Assembly (NCBI GenBank): GCA_902803155.1
Contig: CADCOU010000151.1
Span: 1 to 15,904 of the forward strand
Length of the DNA stretch: 15,904 bases
Direction of reading: 5' to 3'
Source of the DNA: an uncultured Lachnospiraceae bacterium
GTDB taxonomy: Bacteria > Bacillota > Clostridia > Lachnospirales > Lachnospiraceae
The notes under the pieces: generated by a model
The model's input: only the letters and a program-made list of their open reading frames with translations
The model's database searches: none
What the model was told of the DNA's origin: nothing
Made by a program: the position numbers and the translations under genes
In this document: piece by piece, positions 7,785 through 15,184 of the stretch
How positions within the stretch are numbered: the first letter of the stretch is position 1
Layout: each line of letters starts with the position of its first letter

Positions 7785-9164
7785 TTACTCCCAGAATTCG
7801 TGTTTGCCTGTTGCCTGGCTGAGCACCTTCCGGAATTCCATCATGGAAGTGTAGTTCGGAAGGGCAAATACAGGCCGCCCTTCCGCCTTCAGGAGCGGGA
7901 GCAGTTCGTTGTAATCACGGACGATCTGCTGCATATCATCGCCGGCGCCGGCTTTCGTCAGCCGCCCGGACAGTTCGTCGGCACATTCGCCGCAGACAAA
8001 CAGTTTCTTCAGGTGCGGATCTCTGCAGAGCTTCTCATAATCCGTATCGTTGATCCAGGAGATGTCATGCCCGTCCCCGGTCTGATTGTTCAGGCAGAGT
8101 ACTGCGGTATAGTCTTCATCCAGACCTGTCAGGTATGAGAAGGCCTGGTTGCAGCCTGCCGTATTCTTCACCAGGATCATCTGCAGGCGCAGGCCGTCGA
8201 GGTCAAATGTTTCCATTCTTCCGAATGCGGACTGTACGGTGGACAGAGAATCGATAGCTTCCTGAACCGGGATTCTCAGCGCGCCGGCCGCACCGATCGC
8301 GGCGGCGGCATTGTACACGTTATAAACCGCGGGAAGAGCGATCTGTACCTCATGTTCTTTTTTTCCTGTTATCATGTGGACCGTGCTTCCGGAAGCGGCG
8401 ATCCTGTCGATGGAAGTGACGCGGACCTGGGGAGTTACCCTGCAGTAACCGCAGGAGGTGCAGCGAAAACCGCCCAGATGCGCGTAGATATGGTAGTCAT
8501 ACTCATATTCCGCGCCGCACTTCGGGCAGACACCCGCGTCAGACAGGTCAACATTGCCCTGCACGCCGACACTCTCCTCGAGGCCGTACCAGATCACCCG
8601 GTTCGGTACGCCCAGAGCCAGGGAAGCACTGAGTGGCTCATCCGCATTGAGAACCAGGATTGTTTTCGGATCCGTTTCGATACCGGTGCGGATCTCCTTC
8701 AGCGTATTCTGAACGCTGCCGTAGCGGTCTACCTGATCACTGAACAGATTCGTGACAACGACTGCTTTCGGATGCACGAGCGGAACGACCTGCTTCAGCG
8801 CGCCTTCATCGCATTCCAGTACTGCATAATGAGCCTTCGACCTGCCTGTCCAGGTGGCATTATCGATAAGGTCCGCTGTGATCCCCCTGAGGAGATTGGC
8901 GCCGGAATTGTTGAGCAGGCATTCGCGGCCGGAGGAGATCAGCGCATGACGGATCATGTTGCAGGTGGTCGTCTTGCCGTTTGTGCCGGTGACCACGACG
9001 ATCTCCATGCCGTCAGAGACGGTCTCCGTGATACCAGGGCAGAGCTTCATGGCAATCTCACCGGGGATGGAAGTGCCGCCACGTCCTGTCCTGCGAAGGA
9101 TGGAACGGGTGAGTTTACAGGATGCGATTGAAACTGCGGACTGCAGCGGATTTGCTTTGGACAT
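7785..9164 (-). CDS. murT: MurT-like Mur ligase (lipid II isoglutaminyl synthase ligase subunit)
   Basis: This 459-residue protein is a Mur ligase of the MurT family. With the glutamine amidotransferase GatD, MurT amidates D-glutamate of lipid II to D-isoglutamine on the cytoplasmic side. Visible: the ATP-binding loop GTNGKTTT (60-67), the MurT-specific four-cysteine zinc ribbon (C213, C216, C235, C238) inserted in the central domain, the VYNVYNAAAA stretch (280-289), and the C-terminal DUF1727-type domain with NNQTGDGHDISW (359-370). In characterised MurT an aspartate from this C-terminal region helps the GatD catalytic site. I chose ATG 9164 because GGAG lies 8 nt upstream on the minus strand; the ATG at 9170 is only 2 nt away. 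No gatD follows: the gene ends 134 bp from pfp, which lies on the other strand, and a terminator is between them. It may be a paralogue with another partner. Confidence 0.9.
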   Translation of the reverse strand: MSKANPLQSAVSIASCKLTRSILRRTGRGGTSIPGEIAMKLCPGITETVSDGMEIVVVTGTNGKTTTCNMIRHALISSGRECLLNNSGANLLRGITADLIDNATWTGRSKAHYAVLECDEGALKQVVPLVHPKAVVVTNLFSDQVDRYGSVQNTLKEIRTGIETDPKTILVLNADEPLSASLALGVPNRVIWYGLEESVGVQGNVDLSDAGVCPKCGAEYEYDYHIYAHLGGFRCTSCGYCRVTPQVRVTSIDRIAASGSTVHMITGKKEHEVQIALPAVYNVYNAAAAIGAAGALRIPVQEAIDSLSTVQSAFGRMETFDLDGLRLQMILVKNTAGCNQAFSYLTGLDEDYTAVLCLNNQTGDGHDISWINDTDYEKLCRDPHLKKLFVCGECADELSGRLTKAGAGDDMQQIVRDYNELLPLLKAEGRPVFALPNYTSMMEFRKVLSQATGKHEFWE

Positions 9165-9234
9165 AATCATTACTCCATTGCGCCGCCCTGACAGAGCGGC
9201 GGTTTCAGTTCTTTAATCTGTTGCCGTTTCTAAC

Positions 9235-9261
9235 CTTATAGTTTTCCTGTCCTGATGTCAA
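9235..9261 (-). promoter_or_regulatory. Candidate murT promoter
   Basis: On the minus strand a perfect TTGACA (9261-9256) is followed after 15 bp by TATAAG (9240-9235). The spacing is short, which weakens the call. It would give a leader of about 65 nt containing a small GC hairpin (about 9182-9202). Confidence 0.5.
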
Positions 9262-9350
9262 GCAGAGCCGGCTGATCAAAGATGCCGGCCTATTCGGGCA
9301 AAGATATTGCACAGCTTTGACGGTACTGGAACTGACTGCATACATACTGT

Positions 9351-9356
9351 ATAATC
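9351..9356 (+). promoter_or_regulatory. -10 element TATAAT for the zinc-ribbon/TPM operon
   Basis: A perfect TATAAT, with only a weak -35 match (TGGAAC, 9328-9333) at 17 bp. Transcription would start near 9363, just before the terminator-like hairpin at 9371. Confidence 0.55.
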
Positions 9357-9370
9357 ATATCGACAACAGA

Positions 9371-9412
9371 CCCCGGAAACATCTCTCATGAAAGAAGAAT
9401 TCCGGGGTTTTT
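9371..9412 (+). terminator. Terminator-like hairpin in the leader of the zinc-ribbon/TPM operon
   Basis: A perfect 8-bp stem, CCCCGGAA/TTCCGGGG (9371-9378 with 9400-9407), with a 21-nt loop is followed by five T residues (9408-9412). No plus-strand gene lies between murT and this site, so it should act on the leader transcript started at about 9363. A small GNRA-capped hairpin, CCGGC-GAAA-GCCGG (9416-9429), follows directly and abuts the ribosome binding site AGGAG (9433-9437). Attenuation is inferred. Confidence 0.6.
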
Positions 9413-9443
9413 CGACCGGCGAAAGCCGGAAAAGGAGAGAATT

Positions 9444-10442
9444 ATGCTGTATACCTGCAATTCATGCGGCGCCTCCATGGTCTATGACCCGGAGAAGAAG
9501 TCGCTGGTATGCCCACAGTGCGGTTCTGTCAGCAGCAAAATGTCCGAAGCAGGCGCTTCCATGAAGATGGAGTGCCCGAACTGCGGCGCTGCACTGGAGG
9601 GAGCGGAGAGAAGGCTGGTTTATCAGTGTCCGTACTGTTCTTCATGGATGAGTGTCGACGCCAACCTGGCGGCGGAAGACGCGCCGGTCAGGATCACTCC
9701 GTTCACGTTCGGAAGGAAAAAAGCCCGGGAAAATATCCTCGAAGCGTTTGACCATATCCCATTTCTTCCGGGAAGGTTTCTGAAGGATCAGGAAGGAAAT
9801 GACATCGATGCGCTCTATGCCCCATTCTGGCTCTATACGATGGAGGGGACGGGCGTATATGAGTATACAGGTGAAAAACAGCACTCGCATCATCACGGAA
9901 GGACCACCATCACGGACCATGAGGTCTATGAGATAAACAGGACGGTTCAGTACCGTTTCGACGAGGTCACGGTTGACGCGATGGACAGACTGGACGATGA
10001 GACGATCGACGCAGCGCTTCCCTATGACAGGTCGCTCGCGAAACCGATGGACCCGATCTACCTTGCGGGGACGGAGTCTTATCTGCCGGACAGGGGAAAG
10101 GATGAAGAGGAATATGTCGGACGCGCGCGCAGCTGGGCTCTGGACTCCGTGGACGCGAAAGAGACGGAGCTGACAAAAGGCTACATGGGACTGAAGAAAA
10201 AGAAGCGTGAGCGCACTCTGGAAGAGGTTCCGGATGAGACAAAGATCGTTCTGCTTCCGGTCTACCGCTATGAATATAAAGGCTTCGGGACGCACCGTAT
10301 CTATATGAACGGTACAACCGGGAGAATGTCAGGCAACGCGCCGTGCGATAAGAGAAAAGTGATACTTCATTATCTGTTCGAAGCAGCCTGCACTGTGGTT
10401 TCTGCAGCTGCCCTTGTGGGAATACTGGGGGTGCTGTTATGA
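9444..10442 (+). CDS. TFIIB-type zinc-ribbon protein with C-terminal membrane anchor
   Basis: This 332-residue protein has two N-terminal zinc ribbons: C5-x2-C8 with C23-x2-C26, and C44-x2-C47 with C62-x2-C65. They are followed by a conserved middle domain (about 75-290) seen in uncharacterised TFIIB-type zinc-ribbon proteins of Firmicutes, with the pattern YAPFWLY, VTVDAMDRLDD and PYD...YLAG. A histidine cluster HSHHHG (about 147-152) might bind metal. The last 25 residues are strongly hydrophobic and look like a tail anchor, so the ribbons probably face the cytoplasm. The start has AGGAG 6 nt upstream. It overlaps the TPM-domain gene by 4 bp (ATGA), which suggests a joint membrane function. 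No enzyme activity can be assigned from the sequence, and the resemblance to TFIIB does not imply a role in transcription. Confidence 0.85.
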   Translation: MLYTCNSCGASMVYDPEKKSLVCPQCGSVSSKMSEAGASMKMECPNCGAALEGAERRLVYQCPYCSSWMSVDANLAAEDAPVRITPFTFGRKKARENILEAFDHIPFLPGRFLKDQEGNDIDALYAPFWLYTMEGTGVYEYTGEKQHSHHHGRTTITDHEVYEINRTVQYRFDEVTVDAMDRLDDETIDAALPYDRSLAKPMDPIYLAGTESYLPDRGKDEEEYVGRARSWALDSVDAKETELTKGYMGLKKKKRERTLEEVPDETKIVLLPVYRYEYKGFGTHRIYMNGTTGRMSGNAPCDKRKVILHYLFEAACTVVSAAALVGILGVLL

Positions 10443-11671
10443 GAAGGATAAGTGAAATGAATACGGCAGACCGCGGCATGGCAAGAACCAGGATCTTTTT
10501 CATGGCGGGTACGATCCTGCTGGTAGCTCTGTGGGCGGCTGTGATCGGATCGAAAGTCGGCTTCGGAGTCATAAAGGGAAGGACCAATCCCCAGCAGTCA
10601 GGCACAAAGAGAGTTCTGGACTGGGCAGACATGCTCACGGATGAGCAGGAAGAAGCGCTTGAGAAAAAGATCGCCTCGGCCGAGAAGGCGATCAGCGCGG
10701 ATATCGTCATCCTCATTATGAATGAATCCATAGAGGAGAAGTATCCGGATCTCATCTATATGAGAAGCGATGAGACGGACGCCTACAAAGGGATCCGGAG
10801 ATATGCGGAAGAATTCTGGGTCGATCAGGGCTATGGCTGGAATGAGCCGGGCGATACCGGAAACGGGATCATCATGGTGGACAATATCTACCGTGAGAGC
10901 AATGGATGGGTCTACAACTGGGTTGCAGGCGCGGGAGATCTGCGCTTCTCCGTTGGAAATGACAACTGCCAGGAACTCTCCCAGAGTTTTACGGACCGGC
11001 TGCCTTACGGAGACATGCCGAGATACAGTCAGACTTATGCGGACGCCCTGATGTCGTTTGTAGACGACTGCAGCACATTCGGCCTGAAGCTGAGAGGCAT
11101 GCTCGGATGGAGGCTCTACACGCCCGCATCGATATTCGCGACGATCACGTCAAGCATAGCCGCGACCATAGCGGTATTCATCATTCTGTGCATACTCTTC
11201 GGAAGGATGATCTGGCACCTGCATTACAACGGGAGACAGAAGAAGGATAAATCCGCGAAGAAGAAATCCGGCAGTTTCCTGGCCGGACTTGGCGGGACTG
11301 TTGTGATGATGGGATTCTTTATCCTGGCATCCTACAACACGTTTACAGCGGTAGCCGCGGTATTCGCCGCAGTCATCATCTACCTCGTGGTAGCGGCGCT
11401 TAAGGGAAAGCAGGAATCGGACGATTCCGATAAGAAGAAAGGGAAAAAGGGAGAAAAGGCCGGGGCGCCGTTTGCGCGCAAGATTATGCTTGCTCCGGAT
11501 GCCTACGACATCGTCCGGAAGGATAACCGGCTGGTAAGGCGCTACACCACTTCCTACACGGAGAGCGACAGCAGTTCCTCCGGCGGCGGTTTCTCCGGTG
11601 GCGGTGGAGGCGGTGGCTTCTCAGGAGGCGGCGGAGGCGGAGGCTTCTCCGGAGGAGGGAGCCACAGGTAA
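10439..11671 (+). CDS. TPM-domain membrane protein (YgcG family) with Gly-rich tail
   Basis: This 410-residue protein has a TPM domain (about residues 58-212, starting RVLDWADMLTDEQEEALEKKI) displayed after a first membrane segment (about 19-37). Three more hydrophobic segments follow (about 231-257, 281-298 and 302-321), then a charged linker (322-390) and a glycine/serine-rich tail made of GFSGGGGGG-type units. This matches the general plan of YgcG-type proteins: TPM outside, membrane segments, Gly-rich end. TPM domains in other proteins have been linked to phosphatase activity and to photosystem II repair in plants; the role in Firmicutes is not established. ATG 10439 overlaps the preceding stop as ATGA, so translation is coupled to the zinc-ribbon gene. 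It ends 7 bp before the large inverted repeat, which may act as its terminator. Confidence 0.88.
   Translation: MRRISEMNTADRGMARTRIFFMAGTILLVALWAAVIGSKVGFGVIKGRTNPQQSGTKRVLDWADMLTDEQEEALEKKIASAEKAISADIVILIMNESIEEKYPDLIYMRSDETDAYKGIRRYAEEFWVDQGYGWNEPGDTGNGIIMVDNIYRESNGWVYNWVAGAGDLRFSVGNDNCQELSQSFTDRLPYGDMPRYSQTYADALMSFVDDCSTFGLKLRGMLGWRLYTPASIFATITSSIAATIAVFIILCILFGRMIWHLHYNGRQKKDKSAKKKSGSFLAGLGGTVVMMGFFILASYNTFTAVAAVFAAVIIYLVVAALKGKQESDDSDKKKGKKGEKAGAPFARKIMLAPDAYDIVRKDNRLVRRYTTSYTESDSSSSGGGFSGGGGGGGFSGGGGGGGFSGGGSHR
11588..11668 (+). repeat. Three 27-bp units coding the Gly-rich tail of the TPM protein
   Basis: Three in-frame 27-bp units (11588-11614, 11615-11641, 11642-11668) encode GFSGGGGGG, GFSGGGGGG and GFSGGGSHR. 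The DNA units differ at several third positions, so the copies are not very recent, but such a tract can gain or lose units. Confidence 0.8.
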
Positions 11672-11677
11672 GAAAAT

Positions 11678-11922
11678 GCGCCATCTTTCTTCATGACAGC
11701 AGGCACCTTTGATATGCTCGTCGCCTACCTTCACTTTGCTGCGAACCTATCTGCCAGCGCTCCCGCTCCTATAGAAGCGTGGTCGCTCCGCGCTGGTCTC
11801 CGCTCCGCTTCGGTCGGTGCTGAACGCTCGTCCACTGGACGAGCAGCACCAAGGTTCTTGCAAAGATCAGTCGGCTCCTAATGCATTCAAAGGTGCCTGC
11901 TGCCACTTCGGATCGATGGCGC
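11678..11922. repeat. 245-bp nested inverted repeat between convergent genes; candidate structured RNA or palindromic element
   Basis: Five nested helices can be drawn. P0: GCGCCATC (11678-11685) with GATGGCGC (11915-11922). P1: 11697-11712 with 11887-11902, 16 perfect pairs, extended by ATGC/GCAT (11714-11717 with 11883-11886) past one bulged base. P2: CTTTGC/GCAAAG (11734-11739 with 11860-11865) and GAACCT/AGGTTC (11743-11748 with 11852-11857) around a small internal loop. P3: CCAGCGC/GCGCTGG (11754-11760 with 11790-11796) with an inner 4-bp stem. P4: GGTGCT/AGCACC (11816-11821 with 11845-11850) plus GCTCGTCC/GGACGAGC (11826-11833 with 11837-11844). It starts 7 bp after the TPM gene stop and ends 10 bp from the exporter stop. 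T-rich tails exist on both strands, better on the minus strand. No coding sense. It may be a bidirectional terminator, a noncoding RNA or a repeated palindromic/MITE-like element. Confidence 0.8.
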
Positions 11923-11931
11923 TGTTTACAT

Positions 11932-13644
11932 TTACAGTTCCTGTGCCTCATAGAGCTTCGCGTATTCGCCGCCCTGCTCCATGAGCTGCCGGTGCGTTCC
12001 TTCTTCCACGATACGTCCGTCCTCGATCACGATGATGCGGTCGGCACTGCGGACCGTTGACAGGCGGTGCGCGATCACGAAGGATGTACGGTTTTCCATC
12101 AACGCTTCAAAACTGTGCTGGATCCGCTCTTCCGTGATCGTATCCAGCGCACTGGTAGCCTCGTCGAGGATCAGGACTGCGGGGTTTTTGAGGAAGATCC
12201 GGGCGATCGAGATGCGCTGGCGCTGTCCTCCCGACAGTCTGGTTCCCCGCTCGCCCACATAGGTGTCGAAACCGTCCGGCATCTGCAGGATATCCTCGAG
12301 GATCTCCGCGCGCTGTGCCGCGATCATCACTTCTTCATCGGAGGCTTCCGGTTTTCCGTAGCGAATGTTTTCCCGGATCGTATCGGCGAAAATGAAGACT
12401 TCCTGCTGCACGATGCCGACGGCGCTGCGCAGGGAATTCTTCGTAACATCCCTGATATCGGTCCCGTCGATCCGGATGGAACCTTCCGTCACATCATAAA
12501 ACCTCGGGATCAGCTGGCAGAGCGTGGTCTTGCCTCCGCCGGATTCCCCGACGACAGCGATCATCTCGCCGCCCTTCACATGCAGATCGACATGATGGAG
12601 GACTTCGGAATGCCCTTCATAGGAGAAACTGATATCGTTGAAATCCACCGCGCCTTCTGTGACCGTGAGCACCTCGGCATCCGGTTTCTCTTCTACAGTC
12701 GGCTTCAGTTCCATGATCTCCGAGAAACGTCTCAGTCCGGCCATACCGCTTGCAAAGATCTCAGCAAACTGGGCCATCTTCCGGATCGGTGTCACGAACG
12801 AACTGACGAACAGGGTGAATGTGATCAGGTCGATGTAATTCATCTTATCCTTCATGATCAGATACCCTCCCACCGTGATCACGACCGGTGGAAGGATGCC
12901 CATGAAGAGCTCCTGAGATGAGGAGAAGATCCCCATTGCCCGGTAAAATTCATTTTTGGCAGTGCGGTATTCTTCGTTTGCGCCTGAAAATCTCCGGTTG
13001 TCCTCCTCTTCATTTGCAAATGCCTTGGAGGTTTTCATGCCGGACAGGCTGGATTCGATATCCGTATTGATACCGGCCAGCTTTGCCTTGACATTTGCGG
13101 ATGCGCGCGACATTCCGCGGCGCTGCGCCATCGTAAGGATCAGGAAGATCGGGATCAGTACGGCGACCACCAGCGCCAGACGCCATTCGATGGTGAACAT
13201 CAGGATTAGGGCACCGGTTACGGTGAGCAGCGATATGGTCAGATCCTCAGGACCGTGGTGAGCAAGCTCAGTGATCTCGAACAGATCTCCGGTCAGGCGG
13301 CTCATCAGGTTGCCGGTCCGCATCTTATCATAGAAGTCGAAGTCGAGCGACTGCAGATGATGGAACAGATCCGCCCGGATGTCAGTCTCGACGCGGATAC
13401 CGAAGGTGTGCCCCCAGTACGCCATGACATAGTAGCAGAATGAACGCAGCACGTATGCAAGGCCAACCACGAACATGACTGTGAAGAACGCGCGGTATCT
13501 CTGGTCAGGCAGCAGGGTATACATAACATGCCTTGAGACCAGGGGAAATGCCAGTTCCACCCCGGCGGCAAGGAAAGCACAGACCATGTCCAAAGCAAAG
13601 AGGCGCATGTGTGGTTTGAAATATCGAAACAGCATTTTCAGCAT
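11932..13644 (-). CDS. ABC exporter, fused membrane and ATPase domains (ABCB/MsbA-like)
   Basis: This 570-residue half-transporter has an N-terminal six-helix exporter membrane domain (about 1-310) and a C-terminal nucleotide-binding domain. Visible: Walker A GESGGGKTT (366-374), Q-loop VQQEVF (412-417), signature LSGGQ (470-474), Walker B with catalytic glutamate VLILDEATSALD (490-501), and the H-loop histidine in IAHRLST (H526). All catalytic residues are intact, so a homodimer would have two working ATP sites; no partner half-transporter is adjacent. The substrate (drug, lipid or peptide) cannot be read from the sequence. The start at 13644 has GGAG about 11 nt upstream on the minus strand; a second ATG lies three codons in. 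A weak minus-strand promoter may lie near 13739-13765. It ends beside the large inverted repeat. Confidence 0.94.
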   Translation of the reverse strand: MLKMLFRYFKPHMRLFALDMVCAFLAAGVELAFPLVSRHVMYTLLPDQRYRAFFTVMFVVGLAYVLRSFCYYVMAYWGHTFGIRVETDIRADLFHHLQSLDFDFYDKMRTGNLMSRLTGDLFEITELAHHGPEDLTISLLTVTGALILMFTIEWRLALVVAVLIPIFLILTMAQRRGMSRASANVKAKLAGINTDIESSLSGMKTSKAFANEEEDNRRFSGANEEYRTAKNEFYRAMGIFSSSQELFMGILPPVVITVGGYLIMKDKMNYIDLITFTLFVSSFVTPIRKMAQFAEIFASGMAGLRRFSEIMELKPTVEEKPDAEVLTVTEGAVDFNDISFSYEGHSEVLHHVDLHVKGGEMIAVVGESGGGKTTLCQLIPRFYDVTEGSIRIDGTDIRDVTKNSLRSAVGIVQQEVFIFADTIRENIRYGKPEASDEEVMIAAQRAEILEDILQMPDGFDTYVGERGTRLSGGQRQRISIARIFLKNPAVLILDEATSALDTITEERIQHSFEALMENRTSFVIAHRLSTVRSADRIIVIEDGRIVEEGTHRQLMEQGGEYAKLYEAQEL

Positions 13645-13838
13645 AGTGTCAGGATCTCCGTAATGAAAATGATGCCCCCGCCCCGCTACGGCGCCGGACG
13701 ACGGCAGTCGGATGCAGATGGAGGAAGATTACGTTGAAACTATCACAAAGACAGGAAATACGCAACTGCCTGACAGGCTGCAAATGAATGGGAACCAGCT
13801 TCTTTTGAAATCTTTTCCGCATATTCGGATGGTTCCTG

Positions 13839-13847
13839 TGGTATAGT
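13839..13847 (+). promoter_or_regulatory. Extended -10 promoter for the chrA pair
   Basis: TGGTATAGT (13839-13847) is an extended -10 element. It is followed by AAAGGAG (13858-13864), 9 nt before the first chrA start. No clear -35 is seen. Confidence 0.5.
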
Positions 13848-13873
13848 AGACGGACAGAAAGGAGACAGGCGTC

Positions 13874-14407
13874 ATGATCTATCTGGAACTGTTTATCGCC
13901 TTTGCGAAGATCGGGGTTCTGACTTTTGGCGGCGGGTACGCGATGCTCCCGATCATCCAGAGGGAGATCGTAGAGAAGAAAAAATGGGTGACGGAGGCGG
14001 AAGTCATGGATTACTACGCCATCGGACAATGCACGCCGGGCGTGATCGCCGTTAACACCGCAACATTTACCGGCCGGCATATCGCAGGCAATCTGGGCGG
14101 GATCTGCGCCACTGCCGGCGTTGTATTCCCGTCGATCGTCATCATCACCTTCATAGCAGCACTGATCAGGGGATTTGCCTACTTTAAGCCTGTTCAGGAC
14201 GCTCTTGCGGGGATCCGCGTGTGTGTCTGCGTCCTGATCTTCAACGCGGTCGTAAAGATGTGGAAAAAGGCCGTGGTCGACCGGGTGACGCTGATCCTGT
14301 ACGCACTGATCCTGGCAGCCTCCGTTTTCTGGCACGCATCCCCGATCCTGATGGTTGTTATCGCCGCCGCAGCCGGGCTGATCGTGAAAGGGAGGGCTGA
14401 GACATGA
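13874..14407 (+). CDS. Short ChrA-family transporter, first half of a split pair
   Basis: This 177-residue membrane protein is a single-domain (short-chain) member of the CHR chromate ion transporter family. The family signatures are present: FAKIGVLTFGGGYAMLPIIQREIVE (begins near residue 9) and the CTPGVIAVNTATFTG stretch (about 54-68). About five hydrophobic segments follow. Short ChrA proteins usually occur as two adjacent genes whose products work together, in place of one long two-domain protein; the second partner overlaps this gene by 4 bp (ATGA). Known long ChrA proteins export chromate, but the physiological substrate of short pairs in anaerobes is unclear, so chromate resistance should not be assumed. 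Confidence 0.9.
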   Translation: MIYLELFIAFAKIGVLTFGGGYAMLPIIQREIVEKKKWVTEAEVMDYYAIGQCTPGVIAVNTATFTGRHIAGNLGGICATAGVVFPSIVIITFIAALIRGFAYFKPVQDALAGIRVCVCVLIFNAVVKMWKKAVVDRVTLILYALILAASVFWHASPILMVVIAAAAGLIVKGRAET

Positions 14408-15012
14408 TGCTGTATCTGAGGCTCTTTCTTGAATTCTTTAAGGCGGGTCTGTTCGCCATCGGAGGCGGTATGGCGACGGTTCCGTTCCTGCAGGATATCG
14501 CGCGCAAGACCGGGTGGTATACGGCGGGCGACCTTGCCGATATGATCGCGGTCTCCGAGAGCACGCCGGGACCGATCGGCGTCAACATGGCGACCTATGT
14601 CGGTTATACGACGGTGCACAGCCACTATGGGCCTGTCGCAGGAATCCTAGGAGCGGTTACGGCTACAGTCGGACTCGTGACTCCGTCGGTCATCATCATT
14701 CTGATCATCGCAAAGTTCCTGGAGAAGTTCCGTGACAACCGGTATGTCAATGCCGCGATGTACGGGCTCCGGGCAGCTTCTGTCGCGCTGATTTCATCCG
14801 CCGGGATCTCCGTCGTCCTGATCGCCGTATTCCGGATCGGGTCATTTTCCGAGTGGAGGTCGGCCGTCATCGATTACCGGTGCTTTGTACTGGCCGTCGT
14901 GATCCTGATCCTGACGCGGTGGGTGCCAAAAGTGAAGAAGATGCATCCGGTGGTTTTCATCGCGGCATCCGCACTGATCGGGATCGTATTCCATATGTCG
15001 GGCCCGGTCTGA
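14404..15012 (+). CDS. Short ChrA-family transporter, second half of a split pair
   Basis: This 202-residue membrane protein is the partner CHR-family domain. It shows FFKAGLFAIGGGMATVPFLQ (about 11-30) and STPGPIGVNMATYVGY (about 57-72), paralogous to the equivalent stretches in the preceding gene but clearly diverged, as expected for N- and C-type halves of opposite membrane orientation. ATG 14404 overlaps the previous stop by 4 bp, with GGAGGG (14391-14396) upstream; ATG 14407 is an equally close alternative that would shorten it by one residue. A strong terminator follows, so the two genes form a complete transcription unit. Confidence 0.9.
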   Translation: MMLYLRLFLEFFKAGLFAIGGGMATVPFLQDIARKTGWYTAGDLADMIAVSESTPGPIGVNMATYVGYTTVHSHYGPVAGILGAVTATVGLVTPSVIIILIIAKFLEKFRDNRYVNAAMYGLRAASVALISSAGISVVLIAVFRIGSFSEWRSAVIDYRCFVLAVVILILTRWVPKVKKMHPVVFIAASALIGIVFHMSGPV

Positions 15013-15028
15013 ATGTGACAAAACGGAT

Positions 15029-15061
15029 AAAAGAGCCGGTCTGTGAAGGACTGGCTCTTTT
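15029..15061 (+). terminator. Rho-independent terminator after the chrA pair
   Basis: A 13-bp stem with one G-T pair (15029-15041 with 15049-15061) has a 7-nt loop, A-rich on the 5' side and ending in TTTT. It lies just after the second chrA stop; the A/T-rich base allows activity in both directions. Confidence 0.9.
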
Positions 15062-15083
15062 CGCGTATTTGCTCTTGTGCTAT

Positions 15084-15089
15084 TATAAA
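15084..15089 (+). promoter_or_regulatory. Possible -10 element for glgA
   Basis: TATAAA within an AT-rich stretch between the chrA terminator and glgA. No convincing -35 is found at 16-18 bp; TATTGT (15095-15100) is an alternative. It would leave a leader of about 90 nt. Confidence 0.35.
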
Positions 15090-15184
15090 ATCAGTATTGT
15101 ACCCTGCAGAATTGCGGGAACATAAGTGAATCAATGAACTTTACGGCAGAGTGTGCCCCGGCGGCGGATAAAGGGAGGAAAGAT

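Noticed and set aside
9389..9443. Short upstream reading frame beginning ATGAAAGAAGAA in the zinc-ribbon gene leader
   Set aside because: The ATG is in the hairpin loop without a ribosome binding site, and the frame runs out of phase into the main gene; leader peptide function is not supported.
11588..11668. CRISPR-like or regulatory direct repeat
   Set aside because: The 27-bp units are contiguous, in frame and encode a Gly-rich protein tail; there are no spacers.
11693..11881. 62-codon plus-strand open frame in the gap between convergent genes
   Set aside because: It lies wholly within the nested inverted repeat, has no ribosome binding site and its composition follows the palindromes.
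11678..11922. Transposon or IS with terminal inverted repeats
   Set aside because: No transposase is present and I find no target-site duplication beside either the 16-bp or the 8-bp arms. A non-autonomous element is not excluded, but there is no positive evidence within the window.
13712..13846. 44-codon open frame in the divergent gap before the chrA pair
   Set aside because: No ribosome binding site, no recognisable product, and it ends inside the predicted -10 element.
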